A program made the translations under genes and the position numbers. The notes beneath the pieces are model-generated. The model was not told the DNA's origin, did not search any database, and saw only the letters and a program-made list of their open reading frames with translations. From the NCBI GenBank assembly GCA_002723275.1, contig PBNZ01000043.1, positions 237,558 through 301,557 of the forward strand: a stretch of DNA of 64,000 bases, given 5' to 3'. This DNA is from Planctomycetaceae bacterium. Lineage in GTDB: Bacteria; Planctomycetota; Planctomycetia; Pirellulales; Pirellulaceae. Below, piece after piece: positions 25,696-35,613 of this stretch. The stretch's first letter is position 1; the number at the start of each line of letters is the position of its first letter.

Positions 25696-26775
25696 TTAGG
25701 CATCGCGACCAATAACTTGTTCGATGGAGTCTAACCCTTCTGCTTTGAGCCTGGATGCTAGTCCTTTGGCGATTTGTTTAGGGAGCGCAGGACCACCGTA
25801 GACAAACCCCGTGTACACTTGAACCAAAGTGGCACCGGCACAAATACGCGTCCAAGCGTCTTCTGCAGTTTCGATACCGCCGGCAGCGATTATCACCATT
25901 TGCGTCCCGACACGTTGGTGCAAGCGACGCAAAACCTTTAACGCTCGTTCTTTAAGCGGAGCACCGCTAAGTCCACCGGCTCCTATACCTTCAATTTCAG
26001 ATTTATAGGTTTTAAGACCCGTCCGTGAGATCGTGGTGTTAGTCGCGATGATACCCGCTAATTTGAGTTTTAGCGCCAGATCCGCAATCGCATCAATGTC
26101 TTCGTCGTTAAGGTCTGGTGCAATTTTCACAAGTAATGGCGGTGGTATCTCGCAGACTTCTGCAGAGGCGTTTTGAACAGCCGTAATAATGGCCTCCAAT
26201 TCATCGACAGCTTGGAGATCGCGGAGCCCTGGCGTGTTCGGGGAGCTCACATTGACAACCAGGTAATCAGCATATGGCCCTACCCGTCGCGTGCTGGTCG
26301 CGTAATCCTTGGCGGCATCTTCCTTTGGCGTAATTTTACTTTTTCCAATGTTAACACCCAAAATGACATTTCGTTTGGTCATCAAACGTGGGATAGCATC
26401 CTTGGAACCGCTGTTGTTGAAACCCATGCGATTAATCAAAGCGCGATCTTGCGGAAGGCGAAACATGCGAGGTTGCGGGTTTCCAGTTTGAGGATGGGCT
26501 GTGAGGGTACCAACTTCAACAGCCCCGAAACCAAGTCCACCAAGGGCGTTGTAACCGATAGCGTCTTTATCAAATCCGGCTGCTAGTCCAACTGGGTTCG
26601 AAAATCGGAGCCCAAATGCGTTGACTTGTAAATATGGTTCATTCACACGATAGAATGCACGCAGCAAGTGACCGACAATCGGAAAAGCCATGGCAAAACG
26701 TAATAAGCTGAATCCCAGATGGTGTGCGCGTTCGGCAGGGAACAGAAAAAAAAGTGTGCGTAAAAGGCGATACAT
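25696..26775 (-). CDS. pyrD: Dihydroorotate dehydrogenase (quinone), class 2
   Basis: 359 residues. It oxidises dihydroorotate to orotate in pyrimidine synthesis, passing electrons to quinone through FMN at the inner membrane. The N-terminal membrane-associating helices (RLLRTLFFLFPAERAHHLG) identify class 2. FMN and substrate motifs are NPVGLAAGFDKD, INRMGFNNSG, the catalytic Ser in NVSSPNTPGLRDLQ, and ATNTTISR. The end motif is VYTGFVYGGP. Its ATG overlaps the stop of the upstream membrane-protein gene (TAATG), so the two are translationally coupled. Confidence 0.96.
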   Translation of the reverse strand: MYRLLRTLFFLFPAERAHHLGFSLLRFAMAFPIVGHLLRAFYRVNEPYLQVNAFGLRFSNPVGLAAGFDKDAIGYNALGGLGFGAVEVGTLTAHPQTGNPQPRMFRLPQDRALINRMGFNNSGSKDAIPRLMTKRNVILGVNIGKSKITPKEDAAKDYATSTRRVGPYADYLVVNVSSPNTPGLRDLQAVDELEAIITAVQNASAEVCEIPPPLLVKIAPDLNDEDIDAIADLALKLKLAGIIATNTTISRTGLKTYKSEIEGIGAGGLSGAPLKERALKVLRRLHQRVGTQMVIIAAGGIETAEDAWTRICAGATLVQVYTGFVYGGPALPKQIAKGLASRLKAEGLDSIEQVIGRDA

Positions 26776-27308
26776 TATCGTAAAACCACTGGGAGAATAC
26801 CGTGAATAAGAATGTAGAACAAAAAGAACACAAACAGAGTCGGTGCGTATTTTGCAACTCGTCCGTCGCTATGGTTGCAAGCCCAGGCTGGGTCTCGCAG
26901 CCTAGAAAGTAAAAATAGAACACACTGCCAAATTCGCCTGAAACGGCCGAAGCTCGTATTTTTCAACCGCCTTCGCAACAAAAAAGTACGCCCTGAGCGA
27001 CCTTTCCAAACTCCCCATTGGTAGCCGGGGGAGCAGTGTCGTTTACGGTCGAGGACATTTGCGAATTGACGAGCCGCGTGAACGACATGGTACAAGACTG
27101 GCACGATACCTTCAAAGAATAAAGCAACGGCAACAGAGCCCTGGCCCTCCAAGATCGGTACTGGTCGTTGTCCTTGACGATTTAAAATAATGTCGTCTTC
27201 AGACCATTCAGCGACTTTGATGTCCAACATCGAATAGGCTCGCCGCATCAAAATTTGGCGTATCATTCCGCATTGATTTTTCACGACAGTTTTGCCGCGT
27301 ACTTCCAT
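26775..27308 (-). CDS. Hypothetical protein with C-terminal membrane segment, coupled to pyrD
   Basis: 177 residues, not recognised. A basic N-terminal region is followed by a central EGQGSVAVALFFEGIVPVL stretch. The Arg-rich segment FLLRRRLKNTSFGRFRRIWQ follows, and a hydrophobic helix (TLFVFFLFYILIHGILPVVL) closes the protein. The TAATG overlap with pyrD is the best evidence that the gene is real and expressed in the same operon. The function is unknown; membrane anchoring near PyrD is possible. Confidence 0.6.
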   Translation of the reverse strand: MEVRGKTVVKNQCGMIRQILMRRAYSMLDIKVAEWSEDDIILNRQGQRPVPILEGQGSVAVALFFEGIVPVLYHVVHAARQFANVLDRKRHCSPGYQWGVWKGRSGRTFLLRRRLKNTSFGRFRRIWQCVLFLLSRLRDPAWACNHSDGRVAKYAPTLFVFFLFYILIHGILPVVLR

Positions 27309-27853
27309 GATCCCAATTCCCCAGAAGTCCTCATCTCCTCGTTCACCGGAATGTGTTATTTGAAATATCTAAACAAATAACGACTGTTCTATCAGCAAAT
27401 TGCAGTCACGCAGTGAGTTTATGATTCAATGAATAACTTTAGGTCTATGTCAATCCTAACATGACCCGCTCGCCAATTGATATCTCGCACCCCAACCTGA
27501 GTTATCCAATAAGAAGCTTGGGATCATGCTCGGCAGTCGAATAACCTACCATTGCTTGAGGCACCATGACTAGCACCGGGGCTACCGCGATTAGCTCCGA
27601 GCCCGCCGTCTAACGCGATGAGAAGACGCGAGATCTTTTGAATCGTCTTGGATGTGCCGGTCACTTTTACCAATGCGGCGAGCAAATTCGCATCACTCAA
27701 CGAATGCGTAGCAGTTTGCCGAGCGTTTTGATTAAACGCGAGCAAAACTCGATCATCTGATCAGATGGACTGCAGATTGGCTTCAACGGGACATGCCCAC
27801 CTGGCAAAAGCCAACGCATTTCGAGGTGCGAGATGGGCGATTCGAAACCGCAA
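27309..27853. other. Intergenic region between the pyrD operon and the large TPR gene
   Basis: About 545 bp. The only frames are short and lack ribosome binding sites. It should contain the promoter of the pyrD operon, near 27310-27480, which is AT-rich (AAATATCTAAACAAATAACG). Nothing else is evident. Confidence 0.4.
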
Positions 27854-30800
27854 TTACAATTGCGGCTCTCCCTCTGCCATCTCGTCCTTCAGTTTTTCTT
27901 GGAGCCTTCTAAATTTCTCAGCTTCCGACTGCGACATATCGGATTCCTGAAGCCCCAGGTCCAATGCACGTTGCAAGCTTTGAGCCGCTTGTTGCCGGTC
28001 ACCGTTTCCGTCATATGCAAGTGCCAAGTGGAACAACATCGGACCACTCTCGTTTCCTGAATTCAGGGCAAGATTGAGATCCTTTACCGCGTTCGCATAA
28101 TCGCCACTAGCAAGATAAGCGAGGGCCCGAGTGTCGAGGAAATCGGCACGTGGCCCAAGTTGATCGATAGCATCACCAATGACCTCCAAAGCTTCAGCAC
28201 CCTTGCCGCTTGCTGCGAGTTGATAAGCCAAGTTATTTCTCACAACGGCCTTTTGAAGATCAGAAGCATCAGATCGGTTCAAAAACGCTCGATAAAGTTG
28301 ATCCAATTTTTCGGTGTCACCCTGAATGTCATAGAAATCCACCTCTAACCAACTGAGTTCCGAATTATCGAGATTACGTGATCTTGCAGCATCGAACCAT
28401 TTGCGAATCCGAGCGAACACCTCGGAATCAGCTGGAATGTTACCTTCGTTCGTTCGCAACCCTCGCAGTGCAAGCGTGAAGTAGTATCTCATCATCGCGG
28501 GATCATTGGCCTTAATTGCCTTTACGATTTCTTTCTGGCAAAGTTCGATCGCTTCATTCAACTTTTTACCACCCGGAACTCGCGAGTAGAATTCAACCAG
28601 TCGCCGGTCTTCGTTCGGTCGCAGCTGGATATATCGCTTCCATTGTTTCTCAGCCAATTCATAGAAACGCGGGTCGTGTTTCCCTGCCTCTTCCATGATG
28701 ATCGCAACGTTTGAGACATTATTCGCCTGGGCCGGATTCCGAACCTGCTTTGACAAATTAAGTAGTGCCTTAGCAGCATCCTGAGCATTGCCTTGGCGAA
28801 CGAGCAAGATCGTACTGAACCGCAACGAATCTACGGATTGTGTCGGAATGCTGCGAAGCCACGCTGCTGCATCGGCTAATTCATCTTCTTCGAGTAGCCA
28901 TTCGACGAACGTTGCAGCATAACCGGAATCGTTCGGAGCATTGGCCATGACATCCAGCATGGTCGCCTTCGCTTCTTCCCAACGACCGTTTTGCTTGTGA
29001 AGTGAAGCAAGGATCGCTCGCTCAGGAACCGACAAGCGGCGTTGCTGTCGGATCTCATCCAGTCGTGTAGCGGCCCGCTCTCGTGATAAAGCCTCGGGAC
29101 GTTGCGCCGAGAATCGCAGCCAGAACACCAAGTCTTCACCCGTTAAGTTCCCGGATTGATCGGCGTTTTGCTCAAGCAGCTCCAACGCTTGCAGGAAATC
29201 CTTGTACACACTCGTTGCCGCCAGCATCGATGCCTTCGTCCGTCGGGCCCAATTCGCACTGCTGCCATTGGAAGCGATGATCGTCTCAAGCGATTGCGCC
29301 ATCTTTTCGTTTTGACCGGAAGCCTGATAGGCAAGCACGAGATTTCTCAAGAGCACGTCGTTTTCGGGATCCGCTTGAATTCCAGCTTCATATGCTTTGA
29401 CGGCCTCACCATAGTCGCCGAGCAATGCCTGACATTGCCCCTGAATCAGCGGCAGACTTTCGCTAGAAACTTTGTTTGAAAGTTGAGCAACAAGGGATCT
29501 CGCATCATCTGCTCGGCCTTCTTCTAACAACAAGGCGACCATCCGAGTCCATCCCTGAGGAACATTTGGATCAAGTTGAATCGCTCGTTTGAGAGTATTC
29601 AGAGCCTCCGCTTTTTGACCGGCGACTGCCTGGACATCGGAGAGCAATACCAAGTCGAGTACCTCGGTGGTATCCTCGGGAATCAGAGATTCCGCACGTG
29701 CTAAAGCCGCCTGAGGATCTGCAGATGCGATCTGTCTCAAATCGTCGATTAAATCATCCCGACTCTTCTCAACATCGGGCAATTGGCTCATCAGCTTGAA
29801 GGCTTCGGCACTACGACCTAATGTCTTGTAAATCGTTGCTAATTTTTTAATTGACTGAATGTGTCCGGGACGTTTCTCCAGAGCAGTCTCAAGAGCACTT
29901 GCCGCAGCTTCAAAATTACTTCTCTTGTTCAAGATGTCTGCCTGCAGCTCATAGACTGGGGCCCAATCGGGACGAGCATCACGAGCCTTTTCGACAAGGT
30001 CCCAAGCCTCCGTTAAGGCTCCATCATCGGCGTTGCCGTTCTCATTTTCCCAGAGAAGACGAGTTGCCTCAGCAATTCGCCATTCCGTCGAATTCTTACC
30101 CGGATCCGTCGCCAACTCTTGCATGATTTGTCCGATCAAATCCCTGTTACCGGACTTGATCGCGAGATCGAAGATTGTCGTCTTCAGGGTCACATTCGAC
30201 GGATCCTGGGCTGACAATTCCAGTAGCAGCTTAATCGCATCGTCAAACGCCCGAATACGAGCAAGTTGATTGACGACCACCGATTTCAAGAGCGCCTGAT
30301 TTTTGGGCGTATAGCCTTCGCTACCATTCAACAAGCCAAGCAGCTGAGCAGAAGCATCATCTCCACCCATAGCGACAATCCGATCGGCTCGTGCCGCTCG
30401 TAATGGCAAGGAGTCTCCGAAGAGATCCTGAATCTGGTTGAGGATCGACATTCCTTGATCGTTGTCCGTCGTCAAATTATTGAGCAGCATCCAGAGATTC
30501 GCGTTGTTTCGATGTCGCTGCACAGCCGTCTCGGCAAGTGCACGAGCCTCACGAAGCTGTCCCTTGCGCCGCAGCAGATCAATTTGGAACTGCAGCTGTT
30601 GTGCATCTGTGTATTCCTGCCTTTCGACCCAGATCTTCGCCATGTTATCGACACTGGTCCAGTCACGCGCGGCCTCGGGCTTCTGCTGTTCTCGCGCGAT
30701 GCGGCAATCCATGGTCATACGAAAGATCAGAACCTTGCCTTCGGGGGTCAGGACTTCCGTATTTTTGACAATTTCCGTGAGATGTTCTTCAGCTTCGTCA

Positions 30801-32185
30801 TAGCGTCCCTGCAAGAACAAAGAACGCGCCAGTTCAAACTTGGCATTGCTTGAATTCTCACCCATTCGTTCGGCAATCGGCGCGACTTTATCGTGTTGCC
30901 CAAGCCCCTTATAGACGCCCATCAAGAGCGAATCGATACGTCGCGATACCCAATCCGAATGTCGTCCTCGGGATGACAACCGCAACAAGAGAGACTCTGC
31001 ATCTCTCAGCTTTCCCTCTTTGATCAAGACGCGAGCCAGGAGCATGTCCAAGCGGGAGGGATCAAACCTTTCTTCTCTCAATCGCTTGATATCATTCCGA
31101 CAATCTTCAACCCGCCCCAAATCCAACTCGATCGAGGCTCTTTGATAGATCAACTCAGGGTTGAGCGGAAGCTTTGCCAGCCCCTGTTCCACAACCGCGA
31201 GCGCCGCCTCATTGTTTCCTTCTCTCAGCTTAACCTCCGACAAAGCCATGTAGATTCGTCGATCGTCGGGATACTTATCAAGCGACCCTAGGAGCAAAGT
31301 ATTGGCCTCTTGAATGCGGCCAAGCTTCAGATAGATCGAGACCGCATTGAGAACAACGCCGATGGACGAATCGCCTGACTGCGAGTCGACATCCAAAGCC
31401 TTCTGCACATCGGCAAGCGATTTTTCTTCTGCCTGCGGATCTTCATCCTTTCCTTGATAGAAGGATGCACGTCGCAGATAACCACTTGCCGACTCTGGAT
31501 TCTTTTCAACCATCCGATTCAGAATGGCGAGCGAAACTTCATCAGCGATTTCGCGGGAACTTTGGCGTTCCAACATGGAGAGCAGCACCATGTAGGCAGT
31601 TACTTCATCGACAGCTGTCGCCTGCTCGTCACTGAAAGAATTTGAACTTGCGTTGTATCCGACCATTGCCGAGAGCTCGGCGATCGCCTCGCCCGTCTTG
31701 CTTTGCGCCTCCAGGCATTGAGCGAAAATGACCTTGTCCTTGCTCGTCATCTCTCCTGCCGATTCGATGCTTTTTAGATGACTGACAGCATCCGGGATTC
31801 GCATGACGGTCGGATGCAAGGCAAAGTCGAGGCCCAATCGTCGCAACTCGACATCCTCAGGATGATTTCGAATCGCCTTCTCGAGCGAATTGTATTGCTT
31901 GTAGATTTCTTGAAGATTGACCGATTCCGCGGACAAAGTACGGTCGCGTGAGGCGCCCAGGAGTACTTTCAGTTGCTCCATGTCATCCGGTTCATACCGC
32001 AGATATCGCTGCAAGATACGAATCTGTTCATCAATATCGCCCTTTTCGCCTGCACGGTCGGCTCGCTCCCGCAAATTGGCTGCATTGCGGGCAAGTTGAT
32101 ACCCATGAAGAAAGTGCGTGCCCACAACGAGCACCATGAAACCAATTACCAAAAACAACAAGAAGGGAATGTTCAGCTTCTTCAT
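27854..32185 (-). CDS. Large membrane-anchored TPR protein (1443 aa)
   Basis: A single N-terminal membrane helix (about residues 7-27, FLLFLVIGFMVLVVGTHFLHG) anchors a very long soluble region made of TPR and TPR-like helices to the C terminus. Clear repeats include IDEQIRILQRYLRYEPDD, SGYLRRASFYQGKDEDP, AVKAYEAGIQADPENDVLL and ARALAYLASGDYANAVKDL. The arrangement suits an envelope scaffold, such as the TPR partners of exopolysaccharide or secretion machines. It is divergent from a Wza-type export gene 592 bp away, which hints at, but does not prove, a shared role. No catalytic domain was seen. Confidence 0.87.
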   Translation of the reverse strand: MKKLNIPFLLFLVIGFMVLVVGTHFLHGYQLARNAANLRERADRAGEKGDIDEQIRILQRYLRYEPDDMEQLKVLLGASRDRTLSAESVNLQEIYKQYNSLEKAIRNHPEDVELRRLGLDFALHPTVMRIPDAVSHLKSIESAGEMTSKDKVIFAQCLEAQSKTGEAIAELSAMVGYNASSNSFSDEQATAVDEVTAYMVLLSMLERQSSREIADEVSLAILNRMVEKNPESASGYLRRASFYQGKDEDPQAEEKSLADVQKALDVDSQSGDSSIGVVLNAVSIYLKLGRIQEANTLLLGSLDKYPDDRRIYMALSEVKLREGNNEAALAVVEQGLAKLPLNPELIYQRASIELDLGRVEDCRNDIKRLREERFDPSRLDMLLARVLIKEGKLRDAESLLLRLSSRGRHSDWVSRRIDSLLMGVYKGLGQHDKVAPIAERMGENSSNAKFELARSLFLQGRYDEAEEHLTEIVKNTEVLTPEGKVLIFRMTMDCRIAREQQKPEAARDWTSVDNMAKIWVERQEYTDAQQLQFQIDLLRRKGQLREARALAETAVQRHRNNANLWMLLNNLTTDNDQGMSILNQIQDLFGDSLPLRAARADRIVAMGGDDASAQLLGLLNGSEGYTPKNQALLKSVVVNQLARIRAFDDAIKLLLELSAQDPSNVTLKTTIFDLAIKSGNRDLIGQIMQELATDPGKNSTEWRIAEATRLLWENENGNADDGALTEAWDLVEKARDARPDWAPVYELQADILNKRSNFEAAASALETALEKRPGHIQSIKKLATIYKTLGRSAEAFKLMSQLPDVEKSRDDLIDDLRQIASADPQAALARAESLIPEDTTEVLDLVLLSDVQAVAGQKAEALNTLKRAIQLDPNVPQGWTRMVALLLEEGRADDARSLVAQLSNKVSSESLPLIQGQCQALLGDYGEAVKAYEAGIQADPENDVLLRNLVLAYQASGQNEKMAQSLETIIASNGSSANWARRTKASMLAATSVYKDFLQALELLEQNADQSGNLTGEDLVFWLRFSAQRPEALSRERAATRLDEIRQQRRLSVPERAILASLHKQNGRWEEAKATMLDVMANAPNDSGYAATFVEWLLEEDELADAAAWLRSIPTQSVDSLRFSTILLVRQGNAQDAAKALLNLSKQVRNPAQANNVSNVAIIMEEAGKHDPRFYELAEKQWKRYIQLRPNEDRRLVEFYSRVPGGKKLNEAIELCQKEIVKAIKANDPAMMRYYFTLALRGLRTNEGNIPADSEVFARIRKWFDAARSRNLDNSELSWLEVDFYDIQGDTEKLDQLYRAFLNRSDASDLQKAVVRNNLAYQLAASGKGAEALEVIGDAIDQLGPRADFLDTRALAYLASGDYANAVKDLNLALNSGNESGPMLFHLALAYDGNGDRQQAAQSLQRALDLGLQESDMSQSEAEKFRRLQEKLKDEMAEGEPQL

Positions 32186-32777
32186 GGCTTATTTCGTCAT
32201 CGTTTTCGAAAAGGAATCGTGAAGTTGTGAGGACACAGCGTCGGTTCGGCACCTGATGTGTCGCTGCAATATTTGAACCGACCTTTCGACAGCCCGATCG
32301 GGCTGGATTCGTCAGACACAGGACTGAACGGCGCGTAGCTTTGCCTTGCTGGCAGTGATATCGACTTTATTCTACGAAGCTAAGCCGCTTTTTGCTTGCT
32401 ACGAAGCTCAACCGCTTTTTGCTCGCGTTAATCGACTCATCCTAAGCGTCTATTTGGGTCTGTCAAATCCGCGATGGGAGACGTCCGGTCGACCAATCTT
32501 CGATCAGCCGCCGAATACGTATAGCTCTCAAAATGCCCAAACTCAAGATATGACTACGTTTAGACGCCACAAATGCGTATCGCTAGCTGCTGGCAGGGCC
32601 AAATGGATACCAATTAGAGCGAAAGCAGCGAATAGAGGGTGATATTTAGACAAAATTCGAGAAAGCCGAAAACGAAAGCAAAGAACCTGTCAAAGTTTGC
32701 CGATTATTCCGGCTGTAGGGGTCAGATAGACTTATCCACGTGAGGCCTCATCGCCTCCGGACTAGGGAAAGCAGATC
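32186..32777. other. Divergent intergenic region upstream of the Wza-type gene
   Basis: About 590 bp without a convincing gene. It contains the 27-bp direct repeat described separately. AT-rich sequence near 32640-32710 may carry the promoter for 32778. AGGGAAAGCAG lies before the ATG. Confidence 0.4.
32373..32426. repeat. 27-bp tandem direct repeat
   Basis: Two adjacent 27-bp copies begin TACGAAGCT and share CCGCTTTTTGCT; they differ at four positions. It lies in the divergent promoter region and could be a regulator site or a simple duplication. Confidence 0.6.
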
Positions 32778-33935
32778 ATGAAGATGACTTGCCAAGCAAA
32801 TACCAGCACTAAGACACAGACTTCCATCGCGACGTGGTTACTTGCGGCCATCAGTTGCCTTTCGCTCAGCGGATGTGTGGCGATTCCTTCGGGAAACCTG
32901 GGCATCCAGCCGCACGAACTGGAATCTCATCCGCAGTTAGCTCCGATTATGGATGCCAGCGAGATCGATGAGAATGGCAATCCGCTCACGGAACCCGTTC
33001 CGTCGGCGATCAGCCCACCTTCAGAACTGGCAAAAGTTTCCTTGCCACGCTATCGGGTGGCTCCGCCGGACATTCTCGTCATCCAAGCGATTCGGCTTTT
33101 CCCCAAAGATCCTTATTACATCCAAAGCTCAGACTACCTCCAGATCATTGTTCCAAATGCACTCTTTGATCAACCGATCGCTTCGACCTACCAAGTCGAC
33201 TCCTCGGGTCGAGTCAATCTAGGTGCAGCCTATGACTCTGTGAAGATTGCGGGAATGACGATTGACGAAGCTCAGGATGCCGTTGCTGAACACTTGTCAC
33301 GGTTGATCGAAAATCCGCAGGTATCCATCTCACTGTTACAGGCCTCGGGCGTCCAGCAGATCGCTGGTGAACACCTGATCGGTCCAGACGGATTCATCAA
33401 CCTTGGAATTTACGGCAGTGTCTACGTCTCGGGATTGACGGTTGAGGAGGCACGCCTGGCCATTGAAACGAAACTCGCCGAGTATCTTGACCATCCAAAG
33501 GTATCCGTCGACGTCCTGATCTATAACAGCAAGTTCTTTTACATCATCACGGAGGGTGCGGGCTTCGGGGACAACGTTGTTCGCATTCCGATCACGGGTA
33601 ACGAAACCGTTTTGGACGCAATCGCCCAGGTCGGAGGTCTCCAGCAAGTTTCTAGTAAACGACTCTGGATCTCCCGACCAGCTCCGAAGGAGTCAGGTTG
33701 TGATCAGATCCTGCCGATTGACTGGCAAGCAATTACACGCGGTGCATCGACCGCGACGAATTACCAACTGTTGCCTGGAGACCGGATCTTTGTGGCCGAA
33801 GACAAGCTGGTTGCTGTCAACTCGCTCGTCACCAAGGTACTCAATCCTGTCGAACGCATGATGGGCTTCACGTTGCTCGGTGCTCAGACGATTCAGTTCC
33901 TCCAACGATTCCCACGCGGAAGTTTCACCTTCTAA
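32778..33935 (+). CDS. Wza-type polysaccharide export lipoprotein
   Basis: 385 residues. The signal peptide ends in a lipobox (SLSGC, Cys near residue 33). The polysaccharide export domain starts at YRVAPPDILVIQ near 93. SLBB-like domains follow, with the repeated pattern VDSSGRVNLGAAYDSVKIAGMTIDEA-type and GPDGFINLGIYGSVYVSGLT, then NETVLDAIAQVGGL and LLPGDRIFVAEDK. Such proteins form an outer-membrane channel for capsule or exopolysaccharide. The usual partner (Wzc tyrosine kinase) is not in the window. The secreted repeat protein at 34030 follows in the same direction after 94 nt. Confidence 0.92.
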   Translation: MKMTCQANTSTKTQTSIATWLLAAISCLSLSGCVAIPSGNLGIQPHELESHPQLAPIMDASEIDENGNPLTEPVPSAISPPSELAKVSLPRYRVAPPDILVIQAIRLFPKDPYYIQSSDYLQIIVPNALFDQPIASTYQVDSSGRVNLGAAYDSVKIAGMTIDEAQDAVAEHLSRLIENPQVSISLLQASGVQQIAGEHLIGPDGFINLGIYGSVYVSGLTVEEARLAIETKLAEYLDHPKVSVDVLIYNSKFFYIITEGAGFGDNVVRIPITGNETVLDAIAQVGGLQQVSSKRLWISRPAPKESGCDQILPIDWQAITRGASTATNYQLLPGDRIFVAEDKLVAVNSLVTKVLNPVERMMGFTLLGAQTIQFLQRFPRGSFTF

Positions 33936-34029
33936 GGTCATCGCCTGATTGGCAAACATTGTCGCCTGATTGGCAACCTATCGTGTAGATCCTGGAAGGT
34001 ACCCCCTTAACTCAAAGGACAGCCCCCAA

Positions 34030-35529
34030 ATGGTTAGACATCGATCTAAAAAGTTGTTTCTAATCGCCAGTGCCGCGATGCTCATCGCCCAGCCGCAAGC
34101 GTCGGGACAATTGGTCGGTCGTCATCATCACGAGCATCACATTGGAAACGTCTCGTGTGCCGTCGGCAATTGCCCGACGAACGTCCTGACATATGGCTAT
34201 TTCCGCGAAAACTGGCGTCGTTGGCCGGAGCAGGCTCCGGAGCCTCAATCACGAGCGTTGACGCCCTTCGTGATTCCTGATCGAGTCCCCTTCAAGCCGA
34301 TTGTTCCGGACGCACGGGATGAAGCTTCGCAACGGACTCGCAATCGTCAACCGATCCAAGCGAGACCGGAAGACGCCAGTACCGGATCCAGCCCACAAAG
34401 CTCGGCTCCGTCGACGAACAACAGTCAACAGACTCTGGATTTCGGATCGCTTCCAGATGACACGACGCCACCTGGTACCGCGGCACCAGATGCGACGCTT
34501 CCGGGAGACATCAGCAATCCGGCTACGGAAACAACTCCTGCACCGGCGGACGAATCCACGACGCCTAAAACGGATGACGACATCTTTGGTTCGCCCGATC
34601 CGTTACCTGAATCTCCTGCGGAAACCGAAGGGGAAGATGAATTTGATCTCGATCTACTCGATCTGGGCGAAAAGTCCGAGCGTGGTGATCGAGTTGCATC
34701 ACTGAACGAACAAGATGGTCTTGAAAGCAACGTGAGAACCATTTCTGCCGAGGTCGAGATTGCGACGACTGCACCCGCTACGCCCTCCTCGTCAGCGGAC
34801 AGCTCAGCTCAGATTGCACCCACGCAAACTCAGCAGCCGGCGCATCCTGCAGCCAATAGAACTCCTCAGCAGGGTCAACTGCTCCACCCATCACAGTCGA
34901 TTCAACAACAACCTGTCGCAGCTCATCCGCAAGCTCTGGTAGCTCGACCGACCACTTTAGTCGTTCAGCCGCACCCCTACATCGGACAGCCGCTGGCCAC
35001 TACCGTTCAGCCTCAAAGGTTCGTCGGACAGCCCGTCGCAGCCGGCGTCCATCCTCAAGCATATGTCGGACAGCCAGTCGCAGCTGGTGTCCATCCTCAG
35101 GCATATGTCGGACAGCCCGTCACAGCCGGCGTCTATCCTCAGGCATATGTCGGACAGCCCGTCGCAGCCGGCGTCCATCCTCAGGCATATACAGGGCAGC
35201 CAGCAACAACGTTTGCTCATCCAGCGACAGCCGCCACTGGTCGACCGAGTCAATTGACAACCGTGAATGCTCGACCTCTGGGTCAAGTCCACCATCAAGT
35301 GACGCAATACGCTCCACATCATAATCCCCTTAGATTCCAAGGGGATTCGGGAACAGCCGAGCCAACCGTTCATCCGCCAACTCAAAATCAACCTACAGCC
35401 GCAGCGGCAGCTCCAGCCGCTGAACTGACAACCGTTGAGAAGGTCACGGTCGAAATCCAAGAAGAACCTCGAAAGACGGAACGACCACGGCCAACGAGCG
35501 GACGTCGTAATCCACTTCGACAGCGTTAA
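34030..35529 (+). CDS. Secreted Pro/Gln-rich repeat protein with FRENWRRWP motif
   Basis: 499 residues from the ATG at 34030, preceded by AAAGGACAGCCCCCAA; an in-frame start at 33970 would bury the signal peptide. After the signal (KKLFLIASAAMLIAQPQASG) comes a His-rich stretch, then GYFRENWRRWPEQ. I associate that motif with planctomycete secreted proteins of unknown role. The middle is acidic and disordered (ESPAETEGEDEFDLDLLDLG). From about residue 318 to 387 there are five 14-residue units (VGQPVAAGVHPQAY). The C terminus is basic (SGRRNPLRQR). It may be surface or polysaccharide-associated, given its neighbour. Confidence 0.75.
   Translation: MVRHRSKKLFLIASAAMLIAQPQASGQLVGRHHHEHHIGNVSCAVGNCPTNVLTYGYFRENWRRWPEQAPEPQSRALTPFVIPDRVPFKPIVPDARDEASQRTRNRQPIQARPEDASTGSSPQSSAPSTNNSQQTLDFGSLPDDTTPPGTAAPDATLPGDISNPATETTPAPADESTTPKTDDDIFGSPDPLPESPAETEGEDEFDLDLLDLGEKSERGDRVASLNEQDGLESNVRTISAEVEIATTAPATPSSSADSSAQIAPTQTQQPAHPAANRTPQQGQLLHPSQSIQQQPVAAHPQALVARPTTLVVQPHPYIGQPLATTVQPQRFVGQPVAAGVHPQAYVGQPVAAGVHPQAYVGQPVTAGVYPQAYVGQPVAAGVHPQAYTGQPATTFAHPATAATGRPSQLTTVNARPLGQVHHQVTQYAPHHNPLRFQGDSGTAEPTVHPPTQNQPTAAAAAPAAELTTVEKVTVEIQEEPRKTERPRPTSGRRNPLRQR
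34981..35190 (+). repeat. Five 42-nt tandem units
   Basis: The units begin at 34981 (degenerate), 35023, 35065, 35107 and 35149. The last four are nearly identical and encode VGQPVAAGVHPQAY, so recent expansion is likely. Confidence 0.9.
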
Positions 35530-35551
35530 CAACACGCTGCCTATCGTCCAA

Positions 35552-35593
35552 CAACAAGCCACTCGACCAGCCAGGGATTCGAGTGGCTTGTTG
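35552..35593. terminator. Perfect 15-bp hairpin between convergent genes
   Basis: CAACAAGCCACTCGA (35552-35566) and TCGAGTGGCTTGTTG (35579-35593) are exact complements with a 12-nt loop. There is no T run on either side, so it may stop transcription in both directions by another route or protect 3' ends. Confidence 0.6.
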
Positions 35594-35613
35594 ACGTTTA
35601 CCGCCTGCGAGCG

